NCBI GenBank assembly: GCA_025890175.1 | Contig: JANPYM010000002.1 | Location: forward strand, 3,221,077 to 3,285,076 | DNA from: Ciborinia camelliae | Lineage: Eukaryota > Ascomycota > Leotiomycetes > Helotiales > Sclerotiniaceae | Direction: 5' to 3' | DNA: 64,000 nucleotides | In this document: positions 45,925 through 58,635 of the stretch, in pieces | Layout of the letters: each line of letters starts with the position of its first letter | How positions within the stretch are numbered: position 1 is the first letter of the stretch | Translations under genes and position numbers: made by a program | Notes under the pieces: generated by a model | Told to the model about the DNA's origin: nothing | The model's input: the letters and a program-made list of their open reading frames with translations, nothing else | Database searches by the model: none

Positions 45925-47342
45925 GCGAATGGCAGACATCGTGTTAGGCTCACAATGTTACAGTTGTAACAATGCCATTTATATATTATGATCTGTGAAA
46001 TTTGTTTTTAATAAGAGTGAAGTGCATAAACATCGAGCTTCAATGTACGACCGACGACCGAAAGCCCATTATTTGGCCCAAAAAGACGCCATAGACGAGA
46101 GTCTTGGGGAAACTGATGATAATTCATTTTTAAGATAGGGGAGAAAACTGCTGGCTTATGACTAAGCCAATCCACGGACTTCGTGAAGATCCACCTGGCG
46201 CATCTGAGCCCTCGAGCTTTGATACTTGGTGTAGGCCGTATCAACAATTTCTTTCCGCATATATTTAATCTCAGACCCCGATCCCGTAAACTGGAGAGTT
46301 TCTGGGAAGCGTGCGTTGACAGAGGCTCGACGCGAGCAAACCCTTTTTCATCAAAGAACTTATTGTAAGTCTGGGATTTCAAGGGGTTTGTTTCATACTC
46401 AAATACTTAACGGGTGACCAGAACAAAAGCAGAGGGAGCAACGCCTTTAGGGTGTGCAACTTCAAAACAAGAACTCTTTTATTCAGAAGCTTCGGCCAAT
46501 CGATCGCAGATCAAGCGATATAACCGTCGGCAGTGAGCAGACATATACTCTAGAGAATGTAACGCCCACCTTTTATGCTGAGCCAGTCACCATTCAAGAG
46601 GATGGAAGTATCGTTCTGCTTTTAAATACCACTAGTGTTCCACAGATTGAACTGTCACTTCCGCTACTCGACTTGAGCTGCCCAATACAACATGGGTTTC
46701 AACCACCAGTTGTGGAACTATCGTCTATTGCACCGGCTACAGCAACTCGTTCTGGCAATCATAATTTAGATCATAATGCATTGGGTGAAGTAATAGCCCA
46801 TCGAAGCCATGGTCTTGAGGGGGTGGGCGCTAATGTATATATGGAGAGCTGCCTCAAGAAACGTCATATCGGCTTCCCACATACCCAATGAATAAATCTT
46901 TTAATGTGATAGTCCTCATATGCCGGATTTTCAAAAATGTGATGTTCTGTATGAAATGAGTTCTATATATATGAAGAAAGGGAAGGGGCGACACACTCAA
47001 CTCAGAAAAAGCAGTACCAGTATTGTATTTTCAGAAATCCCCAGTGACTTGTATTGTACAATTACCAATTTACCAACAATTTCCAATTCATAGAATCACC
47101 AGCAATAATTTTTCGACGACATGGTGGATAACACACAATTTCTTAAAACCCAAAACCAAAACATCATACAATCAATTGAAGCATCAGCCCAGCCCCAACT
47201 GCCATTCACACCTATTTCCGGGCACCGTAACTTACTACAATACATCACCCTAACTACACCTCTCGAGCCTCGAACAAAGGGATAACATCTAACGCGCCCC
47301 TAAGCATACCTAAGTAAGCAAATCGCCAGGCTATTCCTCACC
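45925..47342. other. Right edge of the polyketide cluster, possible further relics
   Basis: About 1.4 kb holds one 145-codon plus-strand open stretch without ATG (46454-46891), listed separately. A minus-strand segment near 46170-46330 also has protein-like text in one frame (ARFPETLQFTGSGSEIKYM, KEIVDTAYTKYQSSRAQMRQ) but is broken by stops. The last 400 bp is presumably the promoter of the TMEM42-like gene. Confidence 0.35.
46454..46891 (+). pseudogene. Unrecognised open stretch, possible gene fragment
   Basis: This stretch encodes 145 residues with no ATG at its start. The sequence looks protein-like (DITVGSEQTYTLENVTPTF, EDGSIVLLLNTTSVPQIEL) but matches no family I know. It could be the 3' exon of a lost cluster gene or chance. 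Confidence 0.25.
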
Positions 47343-48718
47343 ATGCTCCGCCCTACCAAACGCAAAACGCAATCCTCCACCCTCTCCTCCATAACCTCCA
47401 ATAATGAATCCGACAATCGCGAGCTCTCGGGATTAGTGGAATTAGTGGAAACCCGTGCCGGTATAACTTCAGCTCTCACTTCCAACAATTTTCGCGACGG
47501 AACCGGCTCTACCATGTTCACTACCACTGCCGAGGATGCCGATGGTAGGCCAGGGCTAGGTGTGGATGATCCACGTAAACCCCTCTTAGGAACAGCAGCA
47601 GCAGGGGTTAGAGATACCAAGATGAGCAAGGCTCAGGCTAAGAATAGGAATGACGATTCTTATAATGCAACTACGATTACGAAGTCGATATCTTCATTAC
47701 ATCGTGAAGGGAGAGACGAAGGAGAACAAATAGACGACGTCGACGACGACCCAGAGGAAGAAGTAGTAAAACATATAATGGAGAATATTAGTCGGAAATC
47801 GCAATGGATTTTATTGGCTGTGGCTAGTGGTGCTTGTGCTGCTTTCAATGGTGTTTTTGCGAAATTGTAGGTTCGGTTTATTTAATTATAGCATCATATT
47901 CGTCTTACGGGGTATAGGAGAGACGATATAGATGGCTTATTGATATGCGCGCGGATGTCTTGGAGTAGTTACGTTTCGCAATGCTATACGGAAGAAACAG
48001 TTATGTCATTGACAGGAATTAATGCGCTGACACTTTATTCAACACAGAACAACGACGCAGTTAACGACTTCTTTTGCAGAGCATGTTTCAGGATTCTTTG
48101 GCTTGGGGGAGGGTGAAAAGGTGGTTGAATATGGTGTACGAGGAGTGAGTTTTCGTTCTGTTTCTTATTTCCGGTGGTGACGCTTCATGTGAAAATGAAA
48201 CACCAGCATAACCACAAGATCTCTTGGTTGTACATTTCGCTAACAGGCGGTGGTAATAGATGTTCTTCCTCCTAAACCTAGTCTTCAACGGTATAATGTG
48301 GACGCTCTTTACCAAAGCCCTCGCGCGGGGCACCTCGACCGTTCAAGTCTCCATCATAAATACATCATCCAATTTCATGATAACAGCCGTCCTTGGCTTT
48401 ATAATTTTCTCGGAAAGTTTGCCACCTTTGTGGTTTTTGGGCGCGGCATTATTGGTTGCTGGGAACGTGATTATAGGAAGGAGGGAAGAGGAAGAGAAGG
48501 GTGATAGGAGTGGTCACGATATGGAGAATGGAGAAGGGAGAAGAAGAAGAGGTAGCGAAGGAGAAGAAAGCGAGGGACTTTTGGGCGAAGAATTAGAATT
48601 GGGAGGAGGGATTGTGGAGGACGAGGATTTGAAAAATAAAAGAGATGAAGATGTTCTTGATTTAGGATTGGATGATGAGGGGAAGAGTGATGAGGAGGGG
48701 GATTTGTTAATCCATTGA
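47343..48718 (+). CDS. TMEM42-like (EamA/DMT fold) membrane protein, 359 aa
   Basis: Three exons fit: 47343-47866, 48048-48144 and 48260-48718, all in phase. A long Ser/Thr/Asp-rich cytosolic N-terminus (about 150 residues) precedes four hydrophobic spans: WILLAVASGACAAFNGVFAK, then FFLLNLVFNGIMWTLFTKAL, STVQVSIINTSSNFMITAVL and LPPLWFLGAALLVAGNVIIG. This is the half-size drug/metabolite-transporter fold of TMEM42 proteins. A strongly acidic Glu/Asp/Gly tail of about 80 residues follows. Substrate and location are unknown. Confidence 0.82.
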
Positions 48719-50028
48719 TTGGATCATGCATTACTTTTCTATACATATATGTGTACATGAAATGTATGGTAGGATATTGGTCCCAGAATATTGTTGGGCG
48801 TTGGATTTGCATATGAGCCAGCATGATATGATGGTATGATTGATAGAACTACTGGTTGGGTCTTATTCTATACCCTAGTTATCTTGATAGTTTTGGAGAT
48901 TGGAGACCTCGTTGGTAGAAAACTAATAAGATACATCTCACCCAATATTAACACACAATCCGAAAGCTTATCATCTGAGACCCTTCGGACGAATTCCACC
49001 CGTTGTATTTATATTTTGAGAACCTGGTTTGAAACAAATTGGACGATGTGAAGAGCTCACCGGGGACAACCAAAAGGAAGCTTACCGGGAGCCAGAAAAA
49101 CAAGGAGCAGACTCACCGGGAACATGAGATACAAAAATATCAAAGCTCAGAGAGTTGGCAAATGGAGAAGCGAACCCACCGGAGATTATTCAAGTGGTGC
49201 TCCCGGTGAGCACATACATATTTGGAAGCTCACCAGGAAAGCTCACCGGTGATGGAACCCAGTTACTCCCGGTGAGCTTTGAAATCGTAAGGAGATGGTG
49301 CTTCCGGCGAGGATAAAACCATCAATATTTCGAGTCCGCACCAAGCATCAAAATCGAAACTGGCTCCCGGTGAGCTTTTAGTATCGAGTTTAACGGGGTT
49401 TCTAGAAGGAGGGGTAAAGTACAATACAGCTTCTGAATCTCTAAGGCTACTTACTTTCCATCCTAATATTCCAAATAGACTTGAATTCTCGGAGTCTCCT
49501 TTGCTCCGTGCTCATTCAAATTTCATAAATACTAGTAGGTATATACTCTAATAAGTATCTGAGCTTTTGTCCAAGTGCGCTTGCTCCTTCCTTTCGACTT
49601 TTTAAAATAAGGTTACCCTCTATCTCTTCCTATTCAGTTTCCTAGATATATATACACCAAACCTTTATTTTCCATCTCCAGTAAACTTCTCTGTCACGGT
49701 TTTCAATGGATCAGAAGTAGAAGTTGGTGGGTTTATAGCAGTTTCTGCATATAGCCATTGACTCAAAGAATCATGTTCACTCGATACATTTATAGAAATG
49801 ACACACTATACAAATACTTAATCTACCGATGTTTTATCTACAGAAACCAAACCCCATGAATCAATCTATTCAGACGCCGTCAGGTGAAATAGATTCGTCA
49901 AATCAATGTAATCCAATCCCATGGCACCATTTACCCAACCATAAAATACAAAATAACCCATCCATCCATGCATGTCCAAGCCACTCATCCCATCCATCAT
50001 CTTTATCCAACTCCCCACCATGTACCCC
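48719..50028. other. Convergent spacer with ACCGGG palindrome array
   Basis: This 1.31-kb spacer lies between the TMEM42-like gene and the HLTF-like gene. Its notable content is the repeat array at 49055-49375. The rest shows no gene. Confidence 0.5.
49055..49375. repeat. Array of about ten 13-bp GCTCACCGGGAGC-like units in both orientations
   Basis: Units in the CACCGGG orientation lie near 49055, 49080, 49110, 49175, 49228 and 49241. Units in the CCCGGTG orientation lie near 49199, 49265, 49300 and 49363. Two of the latter (49199-49211 and 49363-49375) are identical (GCTCCCGGTGAGC). The others differ by one to three bases. Each unit is a near-palindrome, and opposite orientations could pair into hairpins. 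Spacing is irregular (13 to 63 bp). Confidence 0.8.
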
Positions 50029-53023
50029 TTAGCGCAACAACCTCAAAACATCACCCATCCTGGTCTCCTTCCCCCTTCCTCTCCCTTCCTTCACCTTCTC
50101 CTGAAACGCCTTACCAACCAACTTTCTCTTCTCAGCCTGGATCTCCAACACTCTCTCCTCAATACTTCCCTCCATGACCAATCTCCAAACCTTGCATTCG
50201 CGCTTTTGTCCCAGCCGATGCACGCGATCTACTGCTTGATCTTCAATCGCCGGAGCCCACCAGGAATCCGCAAGAATAACCGTATCGGCTGCTACCAGAT
50301 TCAAGCCTACGGAGCAAACTGCCAAGCTAGCGAGCAGGATGCGACATTCGGGATCAGATTCGAGGGACTGCATACCTTTGTCACGTTGGGGAGCACTCAT
50401 GGAACCATCGATACGAGCGAATTTAATTCCGGATTGCTCGAGTTGTTTTTGGACAATATTGAGGAACGAGGTCCATTGGGAGAAGATGACGATTTTGGAG
50501 AGAGGGTCATTATGTGTAACCTTGATGATTTGCATAAGAGCCTCGGTTTTGGAAGATTGTTCATCCGTGTTAATCTCCTCATCTTCTGCCGTTTCAACAG
50601 CGGGATGAACGAGGCAGTCGTTGTTTGCGAGGGGGGCACGACACATGGGGCATTTGTGCTGAAGACCAATGGTGCGCTCGATACATTCTTGTCCGAAGGC
50701 ATGTTTGCAAGCTGTAATGACGGGAGAATGGAGCTCTTCGAGACAGATGGAACATTCTTCATGGTTGTCGATGCTGAGTCGAAGGAGCATTTGTAGAGCG
50801 AGACGATTCTCGGCGTTGAGAATGACCACGTCGTCTTTTTCAATAGCTTCCATGAGACTGGTAACTCTGTTCTCGCAAAGTTTCCAATGATTACAAACTT
50901 GACGCATGCGAAGGAGGATCTCGAGAATATGAGTGTATGAGATTGTGTTCTTCTTGCGAGATTCCGATTCTTTTTGATATTGTTGAGCCATACCTTTGGC
51001 TTGTTCACTATTTCCTTTTGGTCAGCTACTGGCACAGAGAACGTCACTATTACTACTTACACCAAAGCTTCATAAATCTTTAGTTCATCATTTCTGAACT
51101 TGACCTTATGGACGAACTCTGACAACTCGGGCAATTTCAAGTCGACGAACTTCATATCCTTCTTACGTCGCAAGCACATAGCTCTCATTGTCGTTTGCAA
51201 AAGCAATTCTGCATCACGACTTCCTGTTGCCCTAAATACAAGTTAGCATAGGCAAGCAAGGTGATGCTTCTCTTTTGAATAGCTAGAACACTTACAATGG
51301 GCGGGTAAATACAGCGTTGAAGACCTCAAGTTGTTGAAGGCCACCACTGATACCTAAGAATTTAAGCATGGAGTAGAAGTCCTTAATAGAGTTGACAATT
51401 GGTGTTCCTGTTAGTACCCATTTTGAAGTTGCCAAGATACTTGATGCTGCCATGGCATTCTTTGTCTGTGGATTACGAATGATATGACCCTCATCAAGAA
51501 CGATTCTGCGCCAACTTGTCGAATACAATCCAGAAGCACTCGGGACCTTTGCAGGGTTCTTTGAACCACGAGGGAACAATTCTGAGCTGAGCGTACCGTA
51601 TGTAGTGATAACGACATCATATTCTCCGAAGTCCTTGCGAGTCATTCCCTTGACCTTGCCTGAGCTGCCATGATAAGTCAAGACTTTCAAGGCTTTGCCT
51701 TTCTTGATATGTCTCTCTATTTGTTGTGCCCAATTTGACATAACACTAACTGGCGCAAGGATCAAAGTTGTACCTGGTCCACCTTCAAGAATAAGAGAGA
51801 TAACCTGCAAAGTCTTTCCTAGACCCATGTCATCCGCAAGGATGCCTCCTGATGCCAATTTTGGAGCCTTGTCACAGTACTTGGTTGCGATATTTTGGTA
51901 GGATCCTCGGTGTTCCTTCGAGGCTCTCCAGAGCTGCACCACTTTATCCGATTTTTCATCTGGCAAGATTGAATTTTCCTTCTCAAGCATCCATGCTAGA
52001 CCTTGACGTTGATATGGAAGCAATTTGGACTCGAGAGCTCGTGGCTGGTCAGCCATCGGCATCTTTGAAAGGACATCCTCAGGTAAGCCCAATTCTTCGG
52101 CCATCTTATCCACTTCTCTTGGGTTGAAACGCTCGCTATTGGTAATAAAGTGTGCGAGGTCAATTACTGGTTGAGGTACTGGCTCTGGTTGACTAGAGCT
52201 AGCTCCCTGAGAAGATGTATAACCCATTTGCGTTCTCTGTGGGGGTGGAACTGGAGCCTTTGGTTGCTTAGGTGCGGCAATATTTCGTTTCTTCAGTGGT
52301 ACTCTCTTGGCCGCCAATTGACTCTCCACTGACGTAAACAGTCAGTAAAATACATCAAACCTCTTACAAGTTCGAGGAGATAACATACAATTAGCTCTAA
52401 CAACCGGATCCGCGGGCCCATAAATCTTAAGCAAAACAGGACAATCAAAGGTCTTCTTCTCTCCAGCAAGAATACCCTCCATAACAATAGTTCTCGCATC
52501 CTAATCCCCTCACATCAGTCTCCAATTCATCTAATCCAAAACAAGAAAACCAGGATGTACATACCAAAAACTCCGCGAGCTTAGATGCCAAGTCTCTCGG
52601 CAAATGTCCAATCTGTGTTCCCTGAACATTATTGATTCGAATTGCATTTGAATCATACGGATTTCCCGGCTCTCTCCTAATCATAACCTGTTCTCCAGAC
52701 GTCGCATATCCAGCATAATATCTAATCCCCACAATCTTCGCATCGATAGCTCCAAGACACACCCATCCAAACCCCTCCTCAACTTCTTGACTTAAGTCAA
52801 TAACCTCATCTTCGTCTCCCTCACCCCATTGATCGCGAACAGTCATAGCTTGACTTGAACCTCCCGATATTCCAGAAGCTCGTGGAGTTCCCGACGGACC
52901 AGCAGTAGAATTAAGTCTCGGCTGTTTGCGCTGCTGCTGGGCGCGTGGTACCTCATCTTCCGAATCCGAGTTTGTCAAATCGACAAAATCGGACGACGCG
53001 TTGCGTTTTCCTAGGTTCGACAT
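50029..53023 (-). CDS. HLTF/Rad5-like SNF2 translocase with HIRAN and RING domains, 917 aa
   Basis: This is a DNA translocase and probable ubiquitin ligase of the Rad5/Rad16/HLTF group, which act in replication-fork remodelling and error-free damage tolerance. Five exons fit: 53023-52565, 52500-52389, 52328-51296, 51231-51061 and 51007-50029. A HIRAN domain at about residues 85-190 binds DNA 3' ends (GIRYYAGYATSGEQVMIRRE, YDSNAIRI). The SNF2 motor has Walker A DDMGLGKT near residue 357 and a DEGH box near residue 470. A C3HC4 RING at about residues 677-717 (CSICLEEL, CKHAFGQEC, CPMC) sits inside the motor, as in HLTF. The C-terminal helicase motifs VFSQWTSFLNIV and DRVHRLGQKR follow. Domain order and size match human HLTF more closely than the longer fungal Rad5, so it may be a paralogue. 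Confidence 0.9.
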
Positions 53024-53394
53024 GATGAATCCAGGTTCCGATTTATCATGAATGAAACTTTGATAATTTTGTTGTTTTGAGGGAAAACTTGACGCGTTTG
53101 CAATGATGTTCAGTTCACGAGTATCGGTAAATTACATGGGTGCTAAACGCCTGTGCACGTGACAAATACTTCCGTATCCAATCACGCTTCTTATATTTGA
53201 AATTGCTTTCTATTGGTGGTATTTCGAAAGCACAAGTTGACTCTCTATATTCTGTTCTACGTTCTATCAACGATCTGGTTGTTTTTAGATGGTAGTATAG
53301 AATAGAATTTTTAGTACAAAATTCGAGGAGCTACTACCTACCTTAAAAGGATTAGGGGTTTATAGAATCTATTATGCATCAATTGTTTAATAGA
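53024..53394. promoter_or_regulatory. Promoter of the HLTF-like gene and boundary to AT-rich DNA
   Basis: This 371-bp region upstream of the last gene has normal composition up to about 53390. It then changes abruptly to DNA almost without G and C. Confidence 0.5.
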
Positions 53395-56300
53395 TTATTA
53401 ATTCAACGAATATAATATTAATAAAAAAAATATATTAAATAATATTTATAATAAATTACGAAATATATGGATTTTATAAAAAAAACGGTTGTTTTTATTA
53501 AATCTAATATATTTTTAATAAAATTTGATATTGTTTTAATATTTATATTGAATATTATTTTTATTAATATTATATTTTATATTTAATATAAATTTGTATT
53601 TATTTAAATTTTTACATTTGTTTAATATTGTATTTTTAATATATTTTGAAATATAAATATATATTGGTTGAAATTTATAATTAATATAATTTAAATTAAA
53701 ATATTGATTAAAACAATTATACAATAAATACTTTTTTTTGAATAATAATTATATATTAAATTAGATATTATGTTTATTTAAATAATGAGAAAATTATGTA
53801 TATTATTATTATTTTTAAATAAAAGATTTATAAAATATTAATTATATTATATAAATTAAATAATTTTAAATAAATAAATATATAGCTTTTTTTTTATAAT
53901 TAAATTATTATTATTATTATTGTAATATATTATATTTAATTAATTATAAAATTATTATTATAATAGGGGTTAGTAGTTAAGGTTAGATTTTTTTTATAAA
54001 ATAATAAAAGTGTTTTATAGTATGGTGAATAATAAAAAAAAATCTAAATTAAAATAATAATATTTAAAGATATATTTTTAAATATTAAATTATCATTATA
54101 ATAACAAATATCAAATTAATATCGAAAATATTATAAAAAATATAATTAATATTTATTTAATTAGTGATGTAAGGATTTCAAAAATAAAATATTAAGCAGT
54201 AAGGTTATAATAATGATATAATACAAAAATAATAAATTATTATTTATATTTTAATATTATATATTATAAAAATTTTATTTATTAATTATTTTATTTATAA
54301 ATCTTTAAATTAATTTTTTTAATTATATAAATATATTATTAAGCTTTATTTTAATATTATATAAAACGAATATATTAATTTTATTTAAATACTAATAATT
54401 AGGGTATTATTTTTTAATAATAAAAAAAAACTATTTGTGTTTTTATTTTATATAATTTTATCCCTTAAAAATTTAATAGGCGATTTTATTATCAAAATAT
54501 AATTTATTCTTTTTTTAAGATTTGTTAATACTTTCCTTTTTCTTACTATTTTTTTAATAATATAAATTAATTAAATTTTTTTAAAATCGTTTTTTAAAAT
54601 CTTTTATTTTTTATTAATTATTAATTTATATATAAAAATAAATAATTTATATCAATTATTTTTTTTAATTATTTTATTTTTTTTAATTGTAATATTGTGT
54701 ATATATATTTGTATATAAAAATTAATATAAATATTTTTATAATATTATTTTTTTAATAATATTATATTATTTTAAAATATTATATTAAAAACAAATTAAA
54801 AGATATTATAAAAATTGTTTTAATTCAATTTTTAAATAAAATAATTAATTAATTTAAACTATATAATATTAAGATTTTCAAAAAAATTATTTTTATTTAT
54901 ATTTAATATTTTAAAATTTTAAATATAATTTTAATATAAAAATAATTATAATTAATATTTAATAAATAATAAGAAAAAAAGTAAAATTTATTATCAATTT
55001 ATTAATAATTTTTTGTTTAAAATATTTTGTTTTAATTATTATAATTATACAAATTATTAATATCTTTATATTATTAGGTTTTATATTTAATAAATAATAA
55101 TAAATTATTATATTTTTGTTAACAAAATTATATTTTATATTATTATTATATTTAAAAAAAAAAAAAATATTTATTTAATTTTATAATTAAACTTTTAAAT
55201 TATATATTATCAATTTTTATTAAAATTATTAAATATATAAATACTATTAATTATATTTTTAAAATTATTTAATATAATTTGGGATAATATTTTAATTTTC
55301 TCCCTATTTTGTATAATAAATTAAGGATTAATAATTATAGCATTAAAATTAAAATTTATTATTATATCTTTATCTGAAATTATTATTTTAATCTTAGCTT
55401 TTTTAGATTAGATTTTAGATCTTTGAATTTTACTAACAAATACATTATACATTAATATTATAATAATATTAGATTTTTTTTAAGGTCTATTTTTATTATT
55501 TAATATTTACTTTTTTCGTAATTGCTTTTTTTATAATTACTTTTTTTATAATATAGCGATTTTAAAAAATAAAAATTAATCTTTATTATTCTAATATAAA
55601 TATTAATGAATATCCTTATATTTAATTAAAACAATATTATGATTGTAATTATTATTTATAATTGTATTAGATTTATAATTATTAATATTATTGTTCTAAA
55701 ACATTAACAATATTATAACTTTTAATTTTAATAGAAGTTTAAAATATAGAAAAAGGAATATTGTATATTATATAAAATAATTTAAAATAAAGAATATATA
55801 AAAAAAGATTTTAATATTTGTAGGGTAGATTTTGTTTTATGGAGATTAAACTCTTAGCTTATTTTATTTTCAAATTATTTTATGATATATTACATAATCA
55901 TAAAAAATATAAATAGATTAATTAAAACCAAATAAAATATATATAATTATCTGCAAAATCCATTTCGTTAAAATAATAATAATTTATTTGCGAAATTATA
56001 TATTTACAATAAAAACAATAAATCAATTAAAATATTATAATAAATAAATTTAAAAATGAAATAACTTAATAACGAATTTATATATAATTTATATATTACC
56101 AATTTTTTAATATACATTATATTATATCTTAATATTAAATTAATTAAATTATTTACAATTTTTTATAATTCAAATAACAAAGCTATTTTTAATAATATAA
56201 ATCTGTATATTTATTATTCCAAATTTATTATCAAAAAAGTATAATTCAAAATAATAAAAACAGAATATTTTAATTATCTTAATAAAATATTAATATTAAA

Positions 56301-56395
56301 AATTTTGTATTTTATTATTAATAAGATAATTATATTAATATTAATAAATATCAAATCTATATTAACTTTATTATAAAATATTTTATTAATATTAT

Positions 56396-56643
56396 TGTTG
56401 GTATCAACGTGGTTTCAAAAGTGTAAAGTACTTTCAATCTGTAGTGTGTATGTTGATGATCTCTGATTTATGAAGCTATGCTAGAGTAGATGATTATATA
56501 GAGGTCTAGTGCCGTACTAGAACGTACTAGGACGCACTAGGCGTTCTAGTAGGTTCGCGATGCTAGCCGAACCGTCACGTGCCTGATCACGTGCTAGTCA
56601 CGTGCAGATCACGTGACCGGTAGGTCACATGATTTTCCCAACA
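56396..56643 (+). mobile_element. Solo LTR, family B, with perfect 5-bp target duplication
   Basis: The 248-bp island of normal composition begins TGTTGGTATC and ends TTCCCAACA, and is flanked by ATTAT on both sides (56391-56395 and 56644-56648). It contains repeated CTAG motifs (GTACTAGAACGTACTAGGACG) and four TCACGTG or CACGTG-like motifs. No RIP-type decay is visible, so the insertion is younger than the surrounding AT block. Confidence 0.85.
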
Positions 56644-57804
56644 ATTATATTTATAATTTTACAAATCATTGGTTTCAATATTTTAAATACTTATTATATA
56701 TTATTAATAATAATAAGATTATATCTACTAAATATTATTTTTATCTATTATATTATAAATATCTATCAATTTATAATATTATTAAAAAAGTATAGGTTTT
56801 TTTTAAAGGTATAATTATTATACCTTAAAATTAATATATAATAACAAATTATATTTAAAATTTAAATATAATGTTTAATAATATTTATTTTAAATTAATA
56901 ATAGAAATAACTAAATTATTATATTAATTTATTTTAATTAATATAAAATTATATTTAAAATTTAATTTATATTAATATAATAAATATTATATCGTTTTTT
57001 ATTTAAAAATATTATTATTATTTAAAATTATTAAATATTTAAATTGTTAAATTTAAATTAATTAAAAACTTTAAAATAAAGATTTAAATTAAAAATATAA
57101 CGATTTATATTAATATATTAAATTATTTTAATTTAAAAATAAAAAAATAAATTTATATTTATAATTAAGAAATTATTGATTTTTTTATATTACCTTAATT
57201 AAATCTTAAAAGTTTTTTTTTTATTAATATATTTTAATATTAAAAAATAAATTTATTAAAAATTTAAAATTTTAAATTTAATTTAAATTCTAAAAATAAT
57301 ATTATATTTTTTAATTATTTTTCAAATATATTTTATTTATTTGATATTATATTTTTATTAATATATATTTATATTTTTATTAATATATTTTTATTATATT
57401 TATTTATCGGATAATATATTTTATTTAAATATTATTTATTTTTCTAAATTTTTTAAAATAAATTTTGAAATTATATTATTAAATATATATTTTTATAATT
57501 ATCTTTTTTTTTTAGAAAAAATCAAAATATTAAAGTTTTTAGTATAAATATATAATGGTTAGTATAAGCAATGTGTGTCACATATTGTGATGTTAGGAAA
57601 AATTAATTAATATAAAAAAATAATAATAATGTATAAGAAAAAGATAATTATTAATTAATAAGTTTTTTTAATAATATTTATTTTAAAATATTTAAATATT
57701 TTAAAAAAACAAATATTTTAATAATAAAAAATAATTCAATAATAAAAAATAATTCAATAATAATAAATAATTTGATAATAATAAATATTTATATATTAAA
57801 TTAT

Positions 57805-58011
57805 TGTTGGATAAATTACATGCCTACGGCACGCTTGCGCATGCGTTGCGCACAGCCGCGGCGTGCTGTTTGCGGCACCCCCGCGCTACAGCGCTAGCAT
57901 ACGCTAGCGGGCATATATAGTTGATCTGTAGCATAGTTTTTCAAAGCTTCGAGCCAAATACACTGCATACTATAGTACATTTGTTCTCCATCGCCCATGG
58001 TGATTCCAACA
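57805..58011 (+). mobile_element. Solo LTR, family A, second copy
   Basis: The 207-bp element starts TGTTGGATAAAT and ends TTCCAACA. The flanks ATTAT and TTTAT match at four of five bases. It shares CAGCGCTAGCATACGCTAGC, then TTCGAGCCAAATACACTGCA, with the copy at 35317. It also has about 30 extra GC-rich bases in the first half compared with the copy at 58465. It is essentially unmutated by RIP. Confidence 0.82.
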
Positions 58012-58165
58012 TTTATAATAGAAATTATATTAAAAAAATGATTAATATTAAACAACTTAAAATTCAATTTACTATTCAATATTATTTTTTATTAAAAAAA
58101 TTTAAAATAATAATTTATATATATTATTTTTATATTAATAATATTAATAAATCTATAATATCTTT

Positions 58166-58342
58166 TGTTGAAATTAGATAGATCACGTGAAGGTGCAAGT
58201 TGTGTGATGTATTTGAAATTACTATAGAACTAAGGTTGAACCTTGTATGCTATTTAAGCTTAAGATAGGGCGCTAAGCCGTATTAGGCCTACGGCCCGCT
58301 TCGCGGTCCGTACGGCTCATACGGCCCTGGCTACTCTCAACA
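58166..58342 (+). mobile_element. Solo LTR-like element, family C, with perfect 5-bp target duplication
   Basis: The 177-bp island begins TGTTGAAATTAG and ends CTCTCAACA, and is flanked by TCTTT on both sides (58161-58165 and 58343-58347). It contains TATTTAAGCTTAAG and a GC-rich run of CCTACGGCCCGCTTCGCGG type with TACGGC repeats. Its body does not match family A or B, but the TGTTG...CAACA ends and 5-bp duplication are the same. Confidence 0.8.
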
Positions 58343-58464
58343 TCTTTTTTTATTATATATTTTATTAATATTTTTAATCTTTATTTTAATATATATTGTT
58401 TATTAATAAACATTTATATTTAATTTATTAAACTTAATATAATTAAAAAACTTTGGAATATATC

Positions 58465-58635
58465 TGTTGGATAAATCACGTGCCTACGGCACGCTTGCGG
58501 CACCCCCGCGCTACGGCGCTAGCATACGCTAACAGGCATATATAATTGATTTGTAATATAGTTTTCAAAGCTTTAAGCTAAATATATTATATATTATAAT
58601 ATATTTGTTCTCTATCATTTATAATAATTTCAATA
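58465..58635 (+). mobile_element. LTR, family A, third copy, half RIP-mutated
   Basis: The first 65 bp match the copy at 57805 almost exactly (TGTTGGATAAATCACGTGCC onward). The second half is the same sequence with many C-to-T and G-to-A changes (for example GATCTGTAGCATAG has become GATTTGTAATATAG), and the end CAACA has become CAATA. It could be the 5' LTR of the degraded element to its right. Confidence 0.78.
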
